Shown here piece after piece: positions 13,036-16,873 of a DNA stretch of 16,873 bases; the stretch's first letter is position 1, and the number at the start of each line of letters is the position of its first letter. The notes beneath the pieces are model-generated. The model saw nothing but the letters and a program-made list of their open reading frames with translations, did not search any database and was not told the origin of the DNA. The stretch spans positions 1-16,873 of the forward strand of contig JAQGKJ010000569.1 of the NCBI GenBank assembly GCA_028290165.1, read 5' to 3'. Position numbers and translations under genes: made by a program. This stretch comes from Bradyrhizobium sp. GTDB taxonomy: Bacteria; Pseudomonadota; Alphaproteobacteria; Rhizobiales; Xanthobacteraceae.

Positions 13036-14340
13036 ATGACGCTCATCCAGACGCCTCCCACCGCCATTTCGCGTCCGCTCGGCGCACTCGAGAAGCTGTT
13101 CTGGCTCGCCGACCAGAACCGGCCGACGCATTTCGCGATCGCCGCCGAGGTCGGCGGATCGACGCGGATCGAGCAGTGGCAGGATGCGCTCGACCGCGTC
13201 TGCCGGCAGTCGGCGCTGATCTGGAGCCGGATTGTTCGGGACAAACACGGCGCGCCTGTCTTCATGCCGGTCCCGTATGGATCGATCCCGCTTGATGTCG
13301 TCGAGAACGCCATCTCCGAGTGGACCGCCCATGTCGCCGGCGAGATACATCAGCCGTTCGATACGTCAAGCGCGCCGCTGCTGCGCGCAAAACTGCTGCA
13401 TGGTGCCGACCGCGCGGTCATCATACTCTGTGTGCACCACGCCATCGCGGATGCCCTCGCACTCTGTTTTCTGATGCGTGACGTGTTGCGCGCGCTTGCC
13501 GGCGAACCGGTCCGGCTCAGCACCGAAACCGCGTCGATCGAGCATCTGGTCGCCGCCAGGCGCGCCACCCTGGCGATGCCCCAGGCAGAAGCAACCCCTG
13601 CAGCAAGACCGCCGATGCCGTACCGGCCACTGGACGGGTCAACACCGCTGGTGGAGGCCCTGCGTCTCACACGGGAGACGACGCGAGCGCTCCGCGAGCG
13701 GGCGCGGCTGGAGCAATCCACGCTCCACGGCGCGCTGAGCGCGGCGGTGACGGCCGCGGCCTCGACATTGGTGCCGGGATGGTCGGAACTGGCGCTTCGC
13801 GTTGTCTGTCCGATCGACGTCCGCAGGAGAATGCTGAACGGCAGCGAGCACATTGGATTCTGCGTGACCGCCGTCGTCGTCGATGCCGAAGGCAGCGCGC
13901 CGGATTTCTGGAGCATGGCCCGGTCGTTCTCGGACCGGCTCGAACCGGCAAAAAGCGTCGAAGGCATTTCAGCCATGATTGGCCTGGCGCATGACCTTGT
14001 GTCGCCAATCTCGACGGTGCAAGAGGGGCAGGAAGTTTTCGCGCAAGCCCTCGGCGCCGAGATTCTCCTGACCAACCTCGGTGCCGTCGAGTTCAGGGAT
14101 AGCTTCGGCCCGCTCACGCTGCACGCGCTGTGGGGCCCGTCGGTCCATCCCGGTTTCGCCATGACGCAGACGGTCGGGGCGGTCACGGTGGGCGATCGAT
14201 TGCATTTGCTTCATACCAGTTACGAACCGGCCAAGGGCTTATTGGGCGAAGTCTCGTCACTCCTGAACGCTGCGTTACGGGAAGGTCCTGGCCGCGATCC
14301 GAAACCGGCATCCGCAGGATTGGCGACGCGAAGCGCGTAG
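13036..14340 (+). CDS. Condensation-domain/acyltransferase-fold protein (HHxxxD)
   Basis: This 434-residue protein has the catalytic HHxxxD motif as HHAIADA at residues 134-140 (H134, H135, D139), preceded by the strand VIILCV. The length and two-lobe layout fit the chloramphenicol-acetyltransferase superfamily: free-standing condensation domains, PapA5-like acyltransferases and wax-ester-synthase-like enzymes. The usual Gly after the Asp is Ala here. A clear DFGWG motif was not found; the corresponding region may be near HALWGPSVHPGF. It probably transfers an acyl group to an alcohol or amine, substrate unknown. There is no carrier protein or adenylation domain in the window. Start ATG 13036 has GAGG 9 bases upstream. 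Confidence 0.82.
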   Translation: MTLIQTPPTAISRPLGALEKLFWLADQNRPTHFAIAAEVGGSTRIEQWQDALDRVCRQSALIWSRIVRDKHGAPVFMPVPYGSIPLDVVENAISEWTAHVAGEIHQPFDTSSAPLLRAKLLHGADRAVIILCVHHAIADALALCFLMRDVLRALAGEPVRLSTETASIEHLVAARRATLAMPQAEATPAARPPMPYRPLDGSTPLVEALRLTRETTRALRERARLEQSTLHGALSAAVTAAASTLVPGWSELALRVVCPIDVRRRMLNGSEHIGFCVTAVVVDAEGSAPDFWSMARSFSDRLEPAKSVEGISAMIGLAHDLVSPISTVQEGQEVFAQALGAEILLTNLGAVEFRDSFGPLTLHALWGPSVHPGFAMTQTVGAVTVGDRLHLLHTSYEPAKGLLGEVSSLLNAALREGPGRDPKPASAGLATRSA

Positions 14341-14434
14341 ACCCGGATTGTGTATTTGTTCCGCAACTTCCGGCCATGATTTCTGCACTTTTCAAGAAGC
14401 ATATGGCGCAACCTAATGCTTTGGAGGCTGGGCG

Positions 14435-15088
14435 GTGCCGAGATACAGGCTCGCGTTGTTGCTCATGGGGCTAGTCGGGCTCGGCGGCTGCATGCAAGCG
14501 ACGCTCGCGCCGTCGTCGGACGCCAATTTTACGCCAAGGGACCGGCAGTTGCTGGCGCATCCGCCTTATGCGCAGGCAAACATTCCAGAATCCTATCGCC
14601 GGCACATCGTCGACTATTCCCGCAGAGAGGCGCCGGGCACGATCCTGGTCGATACCGACGAGCGTTATCTCTATTACGTCCTGCCGGAAGGCAAGGCGAT
14701 CCGCTACGGCGTGGCGGTGGGGGAGGAAGCGCTGGCCTTCTCCGGCGTCGCTGCGGTTGGCCGCATGGCTGAATGGCCTGACTGGATCCCGACGCCGGAT
14801 ATCCAGGCGCGGCTCGGTCCTTACCCGCCGCGTATTGCCGGAGGTCCGGCCAATCCGCTGGGCGCGAGGGCGCTCTATCTCTACGAGGGCAACAAGGACA
14901 CCCTGTACCGCATCCACGGCACCAACCAGCCGGAATATATCGGCCAGGCCATATCATCCGGCTGCATCCGCATGACCAACGAGGATGTCATCGATCTCTT
15001 TGACCGGGTGAGAACAGGCGCGACCGTCGTCGTCCTCCCGCCGGGTCGGAGCGCATGGACCGGGCCCATCGCAGGCCGGCGCAGCTGA
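14435..15088 (+). CDS. L,D-transpeptidase (YkuD family) lipoprotein
   Basis: This 217-residue protein starts at GTG 14435, with GAGG 8 bases upstream. The signal peptide ends in lipobox LGGC with lipidated C19, so the protein is membrane-anchored in the periplasm. The YkuD catalytic domain spans about residues 68-205 and shows H161 in RIHGTN and the active-site S175-G-C177-I-R motif, with C177 as nucleophile. Such enzymes form 3-3 peptidoglycan crosslinks or attach proteins to peptidoglycan. The segment DTDERYLYYVLPEGKAIRY is the usual first strand pair. It lies upstream of the RlpA-like gene, also a cell-wall lipoprotein, with a hairpin between them. Confidence 0.93.
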   Translation: MPRYRLALLLMGLVGLGGCMQATLAPSSDANFTPRDRQLLAHPPYAQANIPESYRRHIVDYSRREAPGTILVDTDERYLYYVLPEGKAIRYGVAVGEEALAFSGVAAVGRMAEWPDWIPTPDIQARLGPYPPRIAGGPANPLGARALYLYEGNKDTLYRIHGTNQPEYIGQAISSGCIRMTNEDVIDLFDRVRTGATVVVLPPGRSAWTGPIAGRRS

Positions 15089-15106
15089 TCCATCGTTGAA
15101 CCCGCA

Positions 15107-15137
15107 TGCGCCACGCACCCCGGATTCCTGTGGCGCA
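15107..15137 (+). terminator. Hairpin after the L,D-transpeptidase gene
   Basis: TGCGCCAC (15107-15114) pairs perfectly with GTGGCGCA (15130-15137) across a 15-base loop, 18 bases past the stop codon. No T tract follows, so termination by this hairpin alone is uncertain. Confidence 0.45.
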
Positions 15138-15264
15138 ATAATCACACCCGACTGAAATCGCGTGCTCGATGCCGTGCCTGGTCTGATCCGGCCACGGTTC
15201 CGCCCTCATTGGATTCAGCTCTTGGTGCGGGTCTTCGGTTGGGGGCACAGATTGGGGATGCGAT

Positions 15265-15858
15265 ATGTCTTCCATCGACTGTGCCGGTACTTCGTGCGTC
15301 GAGACTAAAGCGAACCCTATTCCTGACGCGTCCCTGGTCTCGGCCGCGCGTGTCGGGAAAATCATTCGACTGTTTGTTGTCGCGGTGGGGGCAGGGACGC
15401 TTGCGGCCTGCGCGCAGTCCTCTGTCGTCAGCAAAAACTCCGGATTTGTCGGCGCCAGTCGACAGGCGTCGCTGGGGCACAATCGAACGGCGGCATTCAA
15501 GACCAACAGGCGTGTCGCGGTCGCAAAAAAGCATACGCCGTTCGCGTCGCCGAAAAAAAATGCAGCCGAGACACCGACGGCCTCGCAGGGAGTTGCCAGC
15601 TTCTACACGGAGGGGACACAGACCGCGAGCGGCGAAAAGTTCGATACGCACGAATTGACCGCCGCGCATCCGACGTTGCCGTTCGGCACAAGGCTGCGCG
15701 TGACAAACGTCGCGACCGGACGATCCGTGACAGTCCGGGTCAATGACCGCGGTCCATACGTTCCCGGGCGCGTTGTCGACGTCTCCTATTCCGCGGCCGA
15801 TGCGCTGGGAATGGTTGGACGGGGTACCGCAAAGGTCAAGCTCGACGTCGTGCAGTAG
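15265..15858 (+). CDS. rlpA: RlpA-like septal-ring lytic transglycosylase, lipoprotein
   Basis: This 197-residue protein has an unusually long N-terminal region (about 34 residues) before the hydrophobic segment and a lipobox LAAC with C49. A Ser/Lys-rich linker follows, then a double-psi beta-barrel at about 107-196 with the RlpA hallmarks GVASFY (109-114), TASGEKF (120-126), LTAAHPTLPFGTRLRVTN, and VNDRGP with D161. RlpA proteins cleave naked glycan strands at the septum or bind them; catalytic activity varies in the family. No C-terminal SPOR domain is present, so septal targeting by that route is not expected. No ATG or GTG closer to the hydrophobic segment is visible in frame. Confidence 0.88.
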   Translation: MSSIDCAGTSCVETKANPIPDASLVSAARVGKIIRLFVVAVGAGTLAACAQSSVVSKNSGFVGASRQASLGHNRTAAFKTNRRVAVAKKHTPFASPKKNAAETPTASQGVASFYTEGTQTASGEKFDTHELTAAHPTLPFGTRLRVTNVATGRSVTVRVNDRGPYVPGRVVDVSYSAADALGMVGRGTAKVKLDVVQ

Positions 15859-15885
15859 CTGAGACGCGTCGATAATTTCTATCTT

Positions 15886-15925
15886 CGTCATTCCACGATG
15901 CGCAATTTCACATCGGGGAATGACG
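15886..15925. repeat. Palindromic element after rlpA
   Basis: CGTCATTCCACGATG (15886-15900) and CATCGGGGAATGACG (15911-15925) pair over 15 positions with one mismatch and a 10-base loop. It may terminate rlpA transcription, but its CGTCATTCC ends match a palindrome type I recall as interspersed in Bradyrhizobium. The following 205 bases to 16130 hold no convincing gene. Confidence 0.6.
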
Positions 15926-16130
15926 ATGGCGCTGTTGATGGAACCCGTATTCAGGAATGGTTAAGCCCTTTCCGGCACATTGGCCTTTGGGGGCCTTGAC
16001 CGGCACGGCGGTAGCCGGACGCCCCCTGGATATCCAACGGCTTCGAATAGAGCCGGCACACCCGAAAAGACCAGCGTGGCTAATGAAGCCCTTGAGGGCC
16101 TCACCCTTTTGGGCCGAGGACGCGCAGTCA

Positions 16131-16475
16131 ATGAGACAAGACGAACGGAAATCCCTTCTTCTTCTGGAATGGGATCGCTGGCTTCAAACCCAGCCTCATC
16201 CATCGCGGCCAACTGCCCGAGATACGTTAAAGTTTTTTTGCGAGCTTCAGGACCGGCGATCCCCTCTCCTGGACTTCCGCTCGGGCGGACGCGACAAGTG
16301 GCAGATTATCCGTGCCTGGTTGCTAAGCGAGGGACGCGTTTCGGAAGGCGTTTCCCTCACGCGATCACCTCGTCGGCACAAGCGAGCAGCGTCGCAGCCG
16401 CGTGAAGCTCAACATAACAAGCCGGGCGGCAAGCCCCGCCCCAGGCGAGGCCCGGGCAGTCACGACCAGGCGTGA
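16131..16475 (+). CDS. Small conserved-looking hypothetical protein, possibly with altered C-terminus
   Basis: From ATG 16131 the first 71 residues look protein-like: MRQDERKSLLLLEWDRWLQT, then PTARDTLKFFCELQDRRSPL, and KWQIIRAWLLSEGRVSE. I recall similar short proteins of about 70-75 residues in Bradyrhizobium that end near this point. The remaining 43 residues (from GVSLTRSPRRHK) are Arg/Pro-rich, low complexity and run into the repeat-like region, so the natural stop may have been lost. The ribosome-binding site is weak. The frame is open further upstream to 15957, but that part is not protein-like. Function is unknown. Confidence 0.55.
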   Translation: MRQDERKSLLLLEWDRWLQTQPHPSRPTARDTLKFFCELQDRRSPLLDFRSGGRDKWQIIRAWLLSEGRVSEGVSLTRSPRRHKRAASQPREAQHNKPGGKPRPRRGPGSHDQA

Positions 16476-16557
16476 TTGAGATGTCTGCCGATCGGCGAGG
16501 GCGCCAAGGCGGCGTGTGAAGCGTATTGCGTCGCCAGCCAATCCGATTCAATTTTCA

Positions 16558-16873
16558 AAACGGCCAGACCGCTTCAGGCACAACTCCGCATCCCCGCGGC
16601 GCGAGCGCCCGAGTTGTGCATCTATCACTCGCCCAAAGAGGGCGCGGGGAATGCCGGGCGCCCAGTGCACCCGCAGCCTCGTGTGCAAAATGTAGAAAGC
16701 ACACGAGTGTCGTCACCACAGGTCCACCAGAACAGCCCGGCATTCCCGCACGCAATGGTTTTAACGGTTTCCTTCGTGCTCTCCCCGGTGATCGGCTTGT
16801 TGTCACCGTCATCGGCGGATTAAGGTTTTGTCGTGCCCGGTTGGGCTTTCAAAACCTCCGCCAACTTGACGCC
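16558..16873. repeat. Structured repeat-like region with three perfect hairpin pairs (dispersed-repeat candidate)
   Basis: GCACAACTC (16578-16586) is inverted at 16611-16619. GGGAATGCCGGGC (16647-16659) is inverted at 16735-16747, enclosing CTCGTGTGC (16678-16686) inverted at 16699-16707. The text resembles a sequence I recall as repeated through Bradyrhizobium genomes, including the CGCAATGGTTTTAACGG and CTCTCCCCGGTGA segments; copy number was not checked. Open frames through it look spurious. It continues beyond the window edge. Confidence 0.6.

Noticed and set aside
11928..13313. 461-codon open frame antisense to the dehydrogenase gene
   Set aside because: It overlaps three well-supported plus-strand genes, and its composition (Arg/Gly/Ser-rich, no motifs) is that of a reverse-frame artefact in GC-rich DNA.
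16476..16823. 115-codon frame in the terminal repeat-like region
   Set aside because: It runs through perfect hairpins and has no protein-like pattern, as expected for a translated repeat.

Overview
The window has the look of an alphaproteobacterial chromosome of the Bradyrhizobium/Rhodopseudomonas group. It is GC-rich with strongly G/C-ending codons, carries a eukaryotic-type glutamine synthetase II (glnII) with a divergent small gstI/DUF2735 gene, has several short exported proteins of the kind common in Bradyrhizobium, and contains palindromic intergenic repeats. The genus assignment is inference from these markers; no database was searched.

Layout. 1-1300: the tail of an unknown gene, a convergent tyrosine-phosphatase-like gene, and an exported MliC-like lysozyme-inhibitor candidate ending at a bidirectional terminator (1301-1337). 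1397-3257: the nitrogen module, with gstI-like (minus) divergent from glnII (plus), a textbook sigma-54 -24/-12 element at 2023-2038, two strong palindromes in the shared intergenic region and a hairpin after glnII. 3362-4962: a solute-binding-fold protein without an export signal and an exported Sel1-repeat protein. 4975-6832: a block of uncharacterised small genes, in which two 68 %-identical Cys-rich exported paralogs flank a two-gene operon and a 59-codon basic ORF. 7000-9798: an FMN reductase, a palindromic repeat, a truncated and frameshifted IS110-type transposase remnant, a YCII/DGPF protein and an ArsR-type regulator. 10008-11607: a Tat-signal ABM monooxygenase-like protein and two small exported proteins, with a direct repeat (A at 10861, B at 11641) that bears a Shine-Dalgarno site.

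11716-14340: a conserved hypothetical gene translationally coupled (ATGA) to a short-chain dehydrogenase, followed by a condensation/acyltransferase-fold protein. 14435-15858: two cell-wall lipoproteins, an L,D-transpeptidase and an RlpA-like protein. 15886-16873: a palindrome, a small conserved-looking gene, and a strongly structured region that resembles a dispersed repeat.

The clearest functional unit is gstI-glnII, where nitrogen-controlled transcription of glnII is probably combined with translational control by the GstI-like protein. Cell-envelope functions recur: a possible lysozyme inhibitor, two Cys-rich proteins with LprI-like spacing, a YkuD transpeptidase and RlpA. No CRISPR array, rRNA, tRNA, complete mobile element or recognised defence system was found.
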